Positions 27,234 through 40,400 of a stretch of 64,000 bases of DNA are shown here, one piece after another. The first letter of the stretch is position 1. Each line of letters begins with the position of its first letter. The notes under the pieces were generated by a model that saw only the letters and a program-made list of their open reading frames with translations, searched no databases and was not told the origin of the DNA. The stretch comes from Trogon surrucura (taxonomy: Eukaryota; Chordata; Aves; Trogoniformes; Trogonidae), in assembly GCA_020746105.1 (NCBI GenBank), contig CM036618.1, positions 11,664,501 through 11,728,500 of the forward strand. The letters are read 5' to 3'. Position numbers and translations under genes: made by a program.

Positions 27234-30200
27234 AGTCACTAGCACTGCCAAACTTCAGACAGAAGAAATAGGAAATGTTTGTGAATTACACAAATACATT
27301 ACTAATATATCTCTTGTGCAACAGCAGATGAACCTCAGGATCCAGTGCGAATGCCTCTCTGAGGCTGAAAATAAGCCATAGGTTGTGAGATCATCTCAGC
27401 GTGAAGATTAACTTCATTACAGCAGAGGAAGACAGTCACAACCAGGAGCAGGGCCCTGTGGCAGGAGTCGCTGCCTGAGGGACACATCCTCATTCTGCAT
27501 TTCATTACCCACAAACGCCTGAAATGAGACTTGTGCTTTGATCTCAGCCATGTCCCAACATCCTCCCGCCTGCACCTGCCTGGTGCTGGCTAGAAACTGC
27601 TCCTGACCCAGGGCTCGGAAACCAGTTACCAAAAGGAGAGCTGCTCCCTGTTGCTCAAACCGGTGCAAAACCTCCGTTGTTTTCCACGTAGTTATCCCAA
27701 ACTCCCATAGTCTCAGAGACGGGAGGACGAAGCTTTGTAATTTTATGAGAAGAGTCTGTTCTGATGTCATCGTAGAGACGGACACGATGCATCTGAGTGG
27801 TGATCAAAGTGGCTCAGAAATGGCTCCTTTATTATACAAAGGGTGTGCCTTTTATACACAGTCAAAGGTAGTAGAAGAAGGTAGCGTGGCCTTTGTTTAT
27901 AGGTTAAACACTTGTTGTTCAAGTTCTAATTGGTTAACACTGAGCAGCTTCTGGCTGGGCTCATCCCTCTGGATCTTGAGGGAGAAGGTTCCGCAAACGT
28001 GTCCAAACTCCATACACACAACTTCCCATCTCAAGGGTACACTGGGAATTTGTCAACGTCAATGTCTTCAACCAATGCCAGGTTCTCAGCAGTCCAGCTG
28101 TCATCCCCCACATTCTGAACAACCTGGTAAGCACTGATTGCTTCTAGTAGGGAAGGCATGGCTCGTCCTCTCCCCTTACTTTAGGATTTCTGAGAAGTTC
28201 TTGAAAACCAAACTCGCCTACCTTGTTCCAACTAGTTTTCTGCACTGCCAGTTGAGGGGAGCTGATGGAAGAAGATTAAATACCACCAAGAGGTCTTCTC
28301 ACTGCCCCTCAAAAGGTATTTTTGCTGAGGTAACCTAAAAGCTTCCTCTTTACATCTCTGATTTTTTTGAAATCACTAATTTTTCTATTGTGTCTGTTGC
28401 TGTTGATTAGACAGGAGTTAGAGAAGGGTACTGCTCTCAACTTCCATGGGCAAATCCTGAAGTCTACTGCTAATACATGAGGTCAAGACCTTATAATTTC
28501 TCTGAAATGTTATTAAAATGATTATTCTGTTCCCTACTTTTTCAAAAAATTCCATTTGTTCACAATTCAACAGAAAATTGAAATGAAAAAATATGCTTCA
28601 GTTTCAGCTAGAAAACTCTGGTTTGCTTTTCCATGAAAACTGCCCCAAAACAAAATTTTGATGTTTGTCTTTTTTCTTTCTCCCTCTAAATTGTGATCTA
28701 GCTTTGTCAAAATCAAACTGTTTTCATGAAACATTTAAACATTAATAAGAAAACAAATGCCATTACTGGCCAGCCACAGCAATTGCCTTTATTTTGTGGA
28801 GGAAAAAAGAGAAATAGAAAGGAATGGTGCAAAGCAGTAATCTCATAGTCAATTAAGCAGTGCTGGGTCCTGAAACGTCTTTCATCTTCTGTTTCCCCAG
28901 GAAAAAGAAAACTAATATAGATGAGCTGAAAGTAGTGATAGTTATTTATGGTCCAAGATACAGATTTTGTGTTTTTTAATAGCTCAGACGTGGAGAGATG
29001 TATCTTCATTTTATGAACAGAGAAATCAAGATAGGGAAAAAAAAAAAGACAAGTCTCAAATTAAAATGTCACAAAACTAATCACATAAGTACCATTTTTT
29101 AACTCCAAGGGAAGAGCCCTGTCTCTGACACTTGCACATGAGTATTCGGTTACCAGTTTAGGGCTCAGATAGGTACAAGATAGGCAGATTCTCATAAGAA
29201 ATCAGTATCAGGGCTAGGAACAGAAACACTGAAATTTCTGTGGTTTTAGACCACAAGATTAGTCAGTGCCAATTTCAAAGAAAGGCAGGACAAGACAGGC
29301 AGACAAAACCCAGACAATTTGTGGGATCCTTGTTTAAACAGAAGCTTCCCATCCCAACAACAGCATTCAAAGTACCACCATGCCCTCACAGCCCTCTCCT
29401 GCGTATCAAGCATTTCCTCCTCATGCCCCAAACCTGCTTCTTCCCATAAAGCCATTCAGCACAACATTCTATTGACAATCCTCCTGTACTCTGTCTGGAA
29501 ATTTCTAGAGTGCTATAACACCTTATTGTGCTTTCAGAACCCAGATTGGAAATGCAGGATGAATTAGAGTGACGAACTAGTTCATTAACATGAGTTGGAT
29601 CTAGGATGAATTGGAATTAGGCCCAGGACACTGGAATATGAAGTCTTTCACCCCAGAAGAGTTGGTAGTCCGACAGAAGGACGGATAATGAGCCTTTTCT
29701 GTTGCTGTCTCTTCCACGGATGTTTGGATTTGAGCTCCAGCACTTGGATCCACACTCAGGAGAACAGTCGCCCCTGGGTGGGAAACAAAGCCAAGACAAA
29801 TAGCGGCCATTCCCCTAGCGGCCCCTTCTCTGAGCCGGGTTTACTACAAACAAGATTTCTTATGCTGTTCTATTTAAATAAGCTTTACTTACTATCTTCT
29901 CTGTACTAATATTAGTCTCCTCCCAGCCCTGGTGAGTCCCACTGAGCTTGTGCAAGGTGGGAGATATGACTGCTCTGAGGGACACACTGCTGAGCGAGGG
30001 GCTCATTCCTTCCCTTCACTGCTGTTCACTGCTCATCTCTCAGAGGCTGCCCCTCTATGACTGGCCAAGACAAAAGACAACTTGTCACTTTAAAAGAAGC
30101 TCTTGCGACTTTGAAAAAAAAAAAAAAATACTTTCTGCGAGCATCACCTGCGCTTGTGCATCAGGTGGGTGGAGAAATTTCTGATCCAGCAAAGCACAGA

Positions 30201-30559
30201 GGTCTGTGGTTTGAGGCTCTGCCCGGCAGGGACGAGCGATCGGTTCTCCCGGGATGGGCACCCGATGGGAAGGCATCGGGCAAGTCTTGTCATCACCACA
30301 GGGATGGTGTTCCGTGATGCCGTGGTTGTAAAGGCGCCTGCGGACCGCAGTACAGCCCTAAACCCGCTTCTCTAGACTGGAGAATCCTGCAAAGATGCAT
30401 CGCTTGTGAACGTCCTTGTCTATCCTGACCCAGGACCAAACACCTGCCCTCAAATCAATGCCGATGCCCGCAGCTCCGCTGCTTCGTATTGCATCTCAGT
30501 TGCCTTTAATTTGCCACTTTCATTCTTCGGTAGGGAAGGTTCACTCGCTGCATTAACTC
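27234..30559. other. 5' flank upstream of CpG island
   Basis: It holds the solo LTR at 27765. The rest is AT-rich with T- and A-runs (29039-29048, 30114-30128). GC content rises from about 30190. Upstream promoter elements of the MTDH-like gene may lie here but none can be named. Confidence 0.55.
27765..28112 (-). mobile_element. Solo LTR (348 bp), minus strand
   Basis: Read on the minus strand it starts TGTGGGGGATG and ends ACGATGACA, with perfect 6-bp duplications TTCTGA at 27759-27764 and 28113-28118. It contains TATAAAAGG followed within about 30 bp by AATAAAGG, the compact TATA, short R and poly(A) order of alpharetrovirus-like or ERVK LTRs, and then about 60 bp of U5. The 130-codon open frame across it is an accident. 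No viral coding sequence flanks it. Confidence 0.87.
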
Positions 30560-31470
30560 CTTCCTCCACTCCGGGCACCGCGTCCCACGCTGCGATCGGT
30601 CCCATCAGTGCTTCGCTCCCCCCTCCCCGCACCGCGCAACCGCCCTCCCGGCCAAACCTCTTCGCAAACGAGACTCCCGTAAGCACAGACGTGTCCGCGC
30701 CCCCCCCGTACCCCCCTCCCCCCGCCCCGTCCATCCCTCCCTCCATCCCTTCATCCCTCCATCTCTCCATCAATCCTCCGCCTCGACCAGCCGGTCCCCG
30801 CGCCCGGCACCGCTCCTGCGGCAGCGAGCGCGGCTCCGGCAGCAACTTTCCCGGCGAGGAGCATCATCCGTCCGGTGCCCCCCCCCCGCTCCCCAGACAC
30901 CCCCCCGGTGGGGTGATCGGCGGCGGCCCCGGGGCCGGCCATGCTGGGCCCGGCGGTGCGGCTGGCGCTGGGGGCCGGGGAGCTGGTGCCGGCGGCCGCG
31001 GGGCTGCCGGGCCGGCTACTGGCTCTGCTCTGGCCGGCCCTGGTGCTGGGAGCGGCCGCCCTGCTGGTCCTGCGGGGACTGCGGCGCGGCCGGGCCGCCG
31101 GGGAGACCCAGGAGGAGGAAGAGGAGGAGGATGGCCCCGGGGGAGCCGGCGGCAGGGCGGCCCGGGAGCTGCCGGCGCGGCAGCCGGAGGAACAAAGGCG
31201 CACGGCGCAGGTAAAGGAGGCGGGGGAGGGAGGGGGGTTCGTCCACTGCCCGCCCCCGGCACAGGGGGGCTCTCCGGGGCGAGCATCCTTCCCTCTTCTC
31301 CTTCCCCAGCGTCTTTCCCTCCTGCCCGTCTCGCCGTCTCAGCCCGACGAGCACCCATCCTGTGCCAAACCGCCCCCATCGCGCCCCGCACTCCCGGGCA
31401 GCCCGCCCTGCCCAGAGGTGCGAGGTCCCAAACCTCTTTGGGTGGTTTAAGGGGTGCTTAGGGGGCTCGG
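30560..31470. promoter_or_regulatory. CpG island promoter with first exon
   Basis: The block is strongly GC-rich and dense in CG dinucleotides, in sharp contrast to the AT-rich flanks, and it overlaps exon 1. I see no TATA box close to the ATG, which fits a dispersed CpG-island promoter; the 5' UTR probably lies within 30560-30940. Long C- and G-runs (for example C at 30689-30724 and 30878-30906) make three long overlapping frames here; these are compositional. Confidence 0.8.
30941..31210 (+). CDS. MTDH-like: Exon 1 (residues 1-90): start codon, membrane anchor, acidic run
   Basis: The ATG lies in GGCCATGC (G at -3) and is the first ATG after an in-frame TGA at 30914-30916, which fixes the start. 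The exon ends at CAG before GTAAAG, phase 0. It encodes a short hydrophobic N-terminus, a transmembrane-like stretch about residues 26-44 (L/A/V-rich) followed by arginines (45, 48, 49, 51), then six glutamates (58-63) and a Gly/Ala/Arg-rich end with EEQRR. In human MTDH the single membrane segment is likewise followed by a basic stretch and, later, by an EEQKKK-like motif near the end of exon 1. The start lines up with an internal methionine of human MTDH, so roughly the first 24 human residues have no counterpart. Two other long frames cross this exon because the DNA is about 80% GC. Confidence 0.85.
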
Positions 31471-34400
31471 CTTTTCCCTCTGAGCCCTGTGCTGGCATCC
31501 GGATTACAGTGTAAGGCAGCAGGTTGCAAGAGCACCTGGCTTGGGATGCTGGTTTTCTGGCCGTTCTTCAGCCACTTTGTCTAACGCTGGAGCTCCGTAC
31601 GGGCTCGAGCCTGTTTTGAGGGAATTAAGAAAACTCCAGTTAATATCCGTCATATTGAGAAAGAGGAGATAAGTGTAGTATCTCTGCTACAGTGTTAACA
31701 CAATGCGCTAATAACGTGTATTTACTCAATTTGTTATTATTGCGTTAACATGTGTTAGCAGCTGTGAGCTGATGACTGCGGCCACCTTATTGCAAATACG
31801 TTGGGAGTTTGATATGATGCACTGTGATGAAGTTTCTATATGACATTGTCAGGATTGTGTTGCTTCGACTTGCTGTAAGCCGCCTGTAGCAGAAAATCTC
31901 AGCATAAATTACAGAAAACAATTTTGCCACAGTATTACAATATGGAAAGTAAAGCTCTCGGGAGAACAGATGAACAGAAATAAGTATGGATTTAAAATTA
32001 ATACATCAAACGTATCTGAACTTTTTTTTTTTGTTCCTGGTATCTCCTAGGTCTCACTTCTGACAAACAAAATGAATTTGCAGTGTGGTTGTTTTTTTTT
32101 TTTCATGTGAGCTATAAAATAACTTGTTTTGTTCTTCATGAACACAGATGAGTCAGGCTTTCCATCCTAACATTAGTTTTTAGGTAGTTATTATTTTGTC
32201 ATGGAAGTTTTAACTTTCAGTTGTATTATATTTTAATAGGCTATTCCATTTAGGGCATCTTGTCTTTCATCAGTGAGAGCAAAATCTTGGCCTGACGGCA
32301 TAGCTATCCCTGAATTAGTAAAGAGCAATTAAATCAAAAAGCCATCCAAACAGAACTGCTCATGTCAAGGGATGAAAAGGGATCTCAGTAACAATTTTAT
32401 TATAGCTTTATAATTATCAATACGAGAGAACTTGACCTGGCTGCAGAATGAATTAAAATTTTGCAGAGCCACCAATGACTGGAGGCAGTGTGGGTCAGAA
32501 AGGGGTGAACACCCACACTGTTGTCAGAGACATGCCCGGTGCTGTAACGGTGGAGGGGTTATTAGTTCAAGCTGAAGACATTGATTCAAATAGATATTTT
32601 CTGCTGAGAGCTGCTGTACCTCACAGGCCTGAATAACAGACGTGAAAGAAGAGGAGGAAGAGATAAACTGAAGGGATAAATTTGTTTACAGTCATCTGCT
32701 GTTTCTATCATTAATCTCATCTGCTGCTCTGATTCCTGCTCTTTAGGGGCCGGACTTTAGCAGTCACATTTACACCGAGTAGCATCATCCTCTATATGAG
32801 ACCCACTGATTATTCTGTAAGTGCAGGAGAGGCAAAATATGGTCCTAAATTGGTGGGAGATGAGAAGCGGATGATCGAGAAAAATAACTAAAGAAAGATA
32901 ACCTGCGGAAAACATCTTACAAATTGGTCTTGTCCTCCCATGACAGCACCCTGCCCTTTCTCTTCTCTGTTTGTCTCTTTTATTTTCTTTTCCCTACCCC
33001 CCTTCTCCACTGCTCCTTGTCATTTCCCATCATGTTATCTCTGTCTTTAGAACATCATATCCTTGAGGCAAAAACTTTATCTCCTTACGTAAGTGTAAAA
33101 CGCTGCATGCTGCTTTGGCGCTTTGCTGATGCAAGGATGCCAGAACAGCAGAACACCTTTAATATGCCGAAGCTTGCATATGAAAATTTCTACCAAGGCA
33201 GCATCAGAGATCTTATTAACAACAAAGGCTTCCACTCATAAACATGGCCAATGCCATAAGCTGGGGTGCACAGGTATTATGGGATGGGAGCCCCTCTCTG
33301 CTGCCTGCTGAGGTATGAAGCCAAGAGATAAATTGCCTCCGGTGCTCAGGTGTGTTGATAGATCCCAGCAGCCAAACATCTGCACATCCTGGAGTGGTGG
33401 ATAAGTCAAGATCTTAATTAAAAGAAGCTAGGCGGTTAATTATTTTTCTCAGTTTGGGAATGCGCGTTTGCCAGCGATTCCCAGCCGCTGCCCCATGGGT
33501 GGGCTGTGAGACAGTCTTCCCTGGGGAAATTGCTCTTACAGGGCTGCAGTTCCCCTGACACAGGACTCATCTCTTCTCTTCGTGCCCCCGTCCCCTGCAG
33601 CAACAGGCACCCAGCCCCTGCTCAGGGTGCCTTTGCTGGAGGGTGCAGCACGCCTCCTGCTCTTGGTGAGGCTCCTTCCCAGCCTGCGGCTCCCAGCAGC
33701 AGCCCAGCCACCTCCCTCCAAATCCTTCCCAGGTCCAAATCACTAAAACACAACCGTGCATGGCTGCATTAGTTTCTCCCAACAGCCAGTGCTGTTTTCA
33801 AGCTTTATATCTCACCACTTCTTAACTTTGCATATAGCAGAGTAACAGGATGGAGAGATTTCTAGGCTCGGAGCAGGCTGTGCACCATGACACCTGGTCT
33901 GAATTGCTGTCACAGCCCACGTGAAATAAGTGAATAGAAAAAACTTTGGTGTGTGGAGGGGGTTGGACTAGATGATCTTTTGAAGTCCCTTCCAAAACTT
34001 AACATTCAGTGATTCTGCATGATTCTGTGATTCAAGTGGATGCATGGCCTCAACACAGTCATACACAAGCACGTTCTGAATGTGGTCTCATTATGCACTG
34101 CACATAACAAGTTACATTCTGGGTGTTGTCACACACACAAAAAATCTCTAGAAATTGTGCTGGAGTGTTTAGTCTTTTTCACAGAATCACAGAATCACAG
34201 AATCACAGAATCACAGAATCACAGAATGTTAGGGGTTGGAAGGGACCTCGAAAGATCACCTAGTCCAACCCCCCTGCCAGAGCAGGATCACTGAGAGAAG
34301 GATTTTTCAGGATAGCCTTTTCCCTAATAAAAAGTCACTGAGGAAATTGCTGACAAGACTTGCTGGAAGCCAACTGATCTGAATAGGATTGCTTTTGAGT

Positions 34401-37400
34401 TTTGGGGTTTGTGTTTATTCAGAGTTTTTGGGTTGTCCTGCAAATTGGACAGTTCAAAAGAAGAGTTTTTTGCACAAATGCAATGATATCATCTTCCTTA
34501 GGCAACTTATGAAGATATGTATTATCTCATAGATCCCAAAAGAAAACTTTCTGCTTTTCAGAAGTGTCTTTATAAACTGGAGATACTTTTTGCTTCTTGC
34601 AGGGGTGGCTTAACAACAGCAGAACTAAAGATCAATCCCCTCAGCTCCAGAGATATGAGAGTAGAACTTTTCTCCTATTTTTCAGGTTATGTAGTACTCT
34701 TCATGCCAATGCAACACAGTTGCACAAGTATATTCATTTTCATTTTCATTTCCAATTTATTTTCTAACTATCCTGGAAGGTGTTGCAGTTTGGTAATTGC
34801 CTCCTTAAAACGGAGCCTTGATCCCTTGTAGTAATGCTGCTCTAATTAATTAGAATAGCAAATCCCAGGAAGATGATTTGTTCGTCCCTCCTTGCAACGG
34901 TGCTTTTAATCCACTCACGCTGGGGAAGCTCTTTGGTCTTTGCCCAGACGTCTCGTCAGATAATAAGAGGAGCTGGGCTGAGGCAAGTACCTGTCAGCTC
35001 CATGTAAACAGCATCATTTTAGGGCTGCTTCTCTAATTTTTCTTTTGGAATTGCCTTCAGATACGAATAGCTACGACTGCAGTTCTGGCTCCTGCTACTT
35101 GTCATCAGCCTGTATTTGTTACCTGTTAGTGCTCAAGGGGTCCCTGTGGGCAACTTGGTCCCTGGGAATATGTGCAGAGGAGCAGGTTTCTTGTGCTGAT
35201 GGCTCAGATCCTTTTCCCAAGGTTCTCAGAGCAACCACTTGATGGGAGCACCACCTCTTTCTTTCCTCTGCCAAGAGCTTAAACGAAGGGAAAAATTTCA
35301 CATATGCCCAGTGCATACTTCCCATGTAATTCTGTCTATTCATTGCGCGTGGTTCCCATGTAATTTCCCCTTCCATTAGACTCTTCTTTCCTACTGGGAA
35401 CACATTTGCCCAAAGTGATTTTGTCAAGGAAAACTTTGTATGAATGCATATAAATAACAGTTAATAATAAGGTGACTAATATCCACAGTACTGATCACAA
35501 GCCAAGATCCTGCTTTTTTCCCCCTCCCCTTTGCAGTATGTGTGTAGTGCTCTGAGCAGTCACTGTCAGAAGAAGCATCTTTATGTTCTTCTGTTGTGCA
35601 TGAAGAACGTGTTTCCTTTGCTAACAAACCCAGTACGTTTTTGTGGCTTCCCATTGCCACCTTAATGAAACTGCCATTATGTTATCCTTTCTCTAGCTGG
35701 TAGGGCTGAATGAGAAATTTTCTTTGAAGCCAGTGCCTTCCTGTGACTCTGGTGGACTCCTGCTCTGCCTAAACCCCATCCTTTCTTCTCTGACACATGC
35801 AACCTTGTCCTTTCCCATTCACCTGGTTCCCGTTGGTTTGAGAAGTAAGTCTCCCATGCTGAAGTCCGTCATTGGCACAGGACCCCGTGGGAAAGCCAGA
35901 CTGGCCAGGATGTCTGCTTCCATTTATGAAAATCTGATTCAGAATTCCCGAAACTCAGCGTGCAACTTTATTTCCCAACGCGTTCGTCATGCAGACTGCT
36001 CCTTGTCTGCTGATGGAGCAACGCGAACTGCTGGCTCTGGTTTGCTGACCCTGTGCTTCTGTGCACAGGTGAGAAGAACTCATCTTCAGAGAGCAAACAG
36101 TGGGCTGCACGTGGGTTTGCAAATATCTGACTCGTAGTGCGTAGTGGAGGAAGCAAAGACCAGATCTTCCAGAGGGTGCTGGGAGGGATGGAGATTTCCT
36201 GCTCAGTTTTTCTGCTTATTGAAGGTCTACTGAGAAAGCTGAAGAATTTAGTGACATCTTGCTCAGTATTAACATAGCATGTTTCAGGGAGGTTATTTAG
36301 TGCCCTGGTTAGAAAGTCCTTTTTTTTTCATTTTTTTTCCTCATTTTTTTCCTTATTTTATTTAATTTTGTGCATGTTGGTGTTGATTTTGCTGTAACAG
36401 TGTAGCCTTTTGGCCTAAGTCTACCACTTTACATGAAGCGAAAAAAAAAAGAATATAGCTTTTGCACTAGAAATGAGCACTAGGAAACAATTTAATTGAA
36501 GTATTTCTTAAATCTGGAAATGGTTTTGTGTTCACAGACCCCCTGCCAGAATGGGGTAGTTTTTGCTTCCTTTCATTTCCAGCATCCAGTACACTTAATT
36601 CAAGTTTTCTGAAAGTAGAATCTGAAAACAATTTTCTGAATCTTTATTCATGTTCTTGAATGAATTCTCTGATTTCCAACGTGTGAAACTTACAATAGCT
36701 CCCCTTGGGTTTCATATGCTGAGTTTATTTTGTTCTCGTATCCCTCTAAAGAAGAAACCTTTGCATGCCTTCTTAAGGAAGGTAATTTTAAGCGCTGCAA
36801 AGGGCAGTTAGTGAACTTGAAGCTAATGTTCACATAATTTTTAATTAATCCTGTAACCAGTTCATGGCACTGAGATTTGAAAGCAGGCTTCCTGCTCTGA
36901 TAGACACTTACAAAGGTGTTTGGGTTTGTAAAAACGACTAGTCTTATGAAACTATGCATGAGAGGTACTGTTTTATGGCTTTGAATACGTGGTTTATATA
37001 TTAATAATTAAACCCAGTATTTTTTAACATTTGAAGACCTATCTCTTTGCCTTCTTTCTTTGTGACTTTATGTAGAACTATATTAACAGTGTAAAATAAA
37101 TTAAATGCTAGCTCAGGGGAGTAAAGGTTTCAGAGCAATCATCAGAAATAGACCCTTAGGTTACATAAAAAGGAAAAAAAAGGCAGGGGGTGGGGGGGAA
37201 ATCCTGTTCCACTGGGTCACAAAGCAAATGGCCATGAACTAAAAATAATCTTTCTATTGTTCCACAGAATGTGAGTAGAAATTAATATGCTAAGTCTGAT
37301 TCCACTAAAAGTCCTGAATCTTTTTCTTTGCCTATATTTAATGCATTTGAAATTGCACTGATGACTTTATACAGTCACTTAATGCGGTGGGCTTAGATGT

Positions 37401-40400
37401 GCTCTCCCCACACAAAACTACATTTTTCATTACGAAAAAAAATTGCCCTGACAAAATTAATTTCTCTTTAATGAGTCCATTAGGTTAAGTGCAATAAAAT
37501 CATGAAAATTCCTTCTTCCTTTTCTGAATGGCCAAACGGCATGCTAAAGAAGCATGACTAATCCTGTATCCTAAGGGCTTGGAAAGGAAAGAATAGGGTA
37601 GGGTGGGATTTATCAGCCATACAGCCTGAAAAGGGGTTGGATGAAGGCAGGATTTAATACAAAAGGGCAGGCTAGAATAATACCTTTCCACTGAAAGGAA
37701 GCTGAACTCTGTAAAACTAGTTGGTGATGAAAGAAAGGGAATTGCTTCTATCACTGCAGGATGGTGGAGAAGCTACAGATATTTCAGGTTTGAGAGAAGA
37801 GCATCACTGGAGTGGGGACCTGTTTGGTCATCATCAGTCAGTGGTCAGGTTTGGTGTTTTTCTTGCACTCAGCTGTTCATTAGGAAGAATGCAACAAGGT
37901 TCAGGAGCCCCAAGTGGGTACTTAGGGTTGAATAGACAGCCAGTCAGCATAAAGACCCCTGGGATATAAAAAAAAAATGACTGTCAACAGTATATATTTA
38001 ACCTCTTAGTGATGGAGAGAGAGAGAGGGATGTTTGCCTAGCAGATGAAATATCATTTAAGTAGGAAATGCTGTGCTTGTCTGTTAAAAGTGTACAGCAG
38101 TCAGACTGGCAAAGCATTAAAACAAAGCTTTGCATTTTTCCCAGTTTCTTGCTTGCTGTCATTTATATGGAGAGATGGTCCAGGGCCGTGATCCTGCCCC
38201 TGCTGAGCCAAGTCTGTCAGAACCAATACAGTTTGCATCTTCCCTAATTCTCTGTTGCACTCAACATTTTCCCTCTGGAGCTCTCCCTGTCCCTGTGAGG
38301 GCTCTGTACAGCTTGGGGCTGTGCTCACTTATGGCAGCCCAAGGGAGGAAGACAGCTGCATGTCCTTAATCCTGACACCTCCTTGTCTTTACATGTAGTC
38401 CCTCATGCTTGCAGAAGCATCTTGATTTAAAGAGAGGCGAACAGGAGGTGGGATGTCTCTTTTCTTCTGTACGTGTCTGAAAGAAGGCAAAAAAAGCATC
38501 CTCCTCCTTGCCTCAATAAGTTGGCGCTGCTGTTGCAGTTGCCAATGGTGGCGGTGTTGCCCAAAGTACCTTAATTTGGGAAGTCCATTTGCAAAGCCTT
38601 TAGTAAAAGGTAAAGGTTTCCTTATGAGAACTGGAAAATCACCAGGGTTTGTGGGGATTGGAAAGCAATATTGCACTTACATGTTGTGTGGCTTCCCCCA
38701 ATCATCCCTTCTTGTATTCATCCCATAAAATTCAGTTTTCCTGAAGTCCTGTGTCATATAGTGGAAAGTCACTCCTCCCACCCCCAGCACTTTATCTTGC
38801 ATAGGAACTGTTGTTCACTGAGACATGATCCATTTGTATTTTCACACATTTAATTGGACAGAAGCATACGCTGAGAAAGAAAGAATAGTGTAAGCTTCAA
38901 TATTCAAGTAGTTCAAATTTTCACCAGAATTCCCTTAGTTTTGTATTTTATGTCTTCCATCGATGTGAGAGGCTGCTTCCCTCCCTGCCACAGGTAGAGT
39001 GGGATTTTCTCCTTGAGCAGAGCAGTATATGGAAAATGGTCTGTTTTGTGGTGGGGGTTATGGAGTATATCTAGTTAACGAACCTGAGAGTGTCAGAAGA
39101 GAGATAGGAAAACCCAAAGATGGTCTTGCTAAGCGTTAGGAAACTTCGCTGGGTTTTAAAACAGCAGTAATTATTTTGCTGGTGAATGATCAGAAGAATA
39201 TAGTTGTAAACAATTATATTATTTACAATTGAAAGCTAAGGAGATGTGGACCACTTGGTTTAAGCTTATAATTTGAAGCTAGTGGAATTACTGATGTGAT
39301 CAAGCAGGGATTTTGGCTCCTGGTACTCTGATATTTTACTGGAAGACCCAGAGTTGATGTTGTCTGTGTGTTCAGAGTGGTATGTTGCAAATTTCACAAT
39401 TTTTGGGCTTCCCCTCCTAATAATTGCAGCGTGTCAGTTGAACACCAGCCTGCTAGGTTCATGCTACAGCCTTGTCCACCATGAGCTTTTAACTGGTCTG
39501 GGTTTCCAAGCAAGCACCTCCAGGGACGAAGCATTTGCCAGCAAGCAGGTGCCTGTCGTCCCGTCTTCAACTAAGTGAGACTCGGTAAAAATAGCTCTAA
39601 ATTCTCCAAAATACCAAAGTGTCCTGGGTTTAGCTAAAAACCCAGTCCTGTTTAGTGATTTTTTCTTTTCAGTTTAGTGTCTTCTAAAAGGCTGCACGTT
39701 CTGAAGTCAGCAGCATGTTTTTGCAGACAGTGTGTGCTACTGGCAGTGATAACACCTGATGTTTACAGTTACTGCCTGGGACTGGTATGTAGAAAGGCTC
39801 TTGCTTATACTTATTCCTATAGTGACCAAGGCCACTGCTGGCTCTTGTGTGCCACGCTGGGGGTGCTGGGTAGTAAGAGGGGGGCACAAGGAAGTAAAAG
39901 GTGGCACCTCCGGGGGGTAACAGACAGGACAGGTGACCAACGAGAGTATTCCATCCCATATACGTCATATTTAGTATAAATTGAGTGATCACGAGAGTTT
40001 CATCCCTTTTCGGCCCTTTTGCCCCTTTTGCCTTTTCGGCCTTTTCGCCCTTCCTTTCTGCAATGGCCGGTGTCCAGAGAGGACTCCATCTGACCTCCTG
40101 ATTTTGATCCGGATCCTGAGTTCCCGAATCCAGCTCCCTGTATCCAGCTCCCGCCGCCGCTGAGCCTGGGGCTTCCCCAGTGCCTCCTGCTCTGCAGCAC
40201 CAGTGGTGATTTCTATCGGGGGAGGGAGTCGGGTTTGGTATCGGGCTACTATCTATAGTTGTATATAGTTCTTTACTTTTATCCTTTTACCATTATTCCT
40301 ATTATTTTCATTAAAACTGTTGTAGTTTTTTTTTCTTCTCTCATCCGTAAGTCTCTCTGCCTCATTCCCTTTTCTCTTCCCGTTTGGCGGGGGGGGGGGG

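Noticed and set aside
27745-28137. 130-codon plus-strand frame
   Set aside because: It coincides with the minus-strand solo LTR and is non-coding.
30406-31461. 351-codon open frame across the CpG island
   Set aside because: It is a Pro/Arg/Gly-rich compositional frame overlapping exon 1 in a different phase and running through its splice donor; no family content.
30751-31498. Minus-strand frames of 150-175 codons over exon 1
   Set aside because: They are shadows of very high GC content; Pro/Ala/Arg-rich with no motif.
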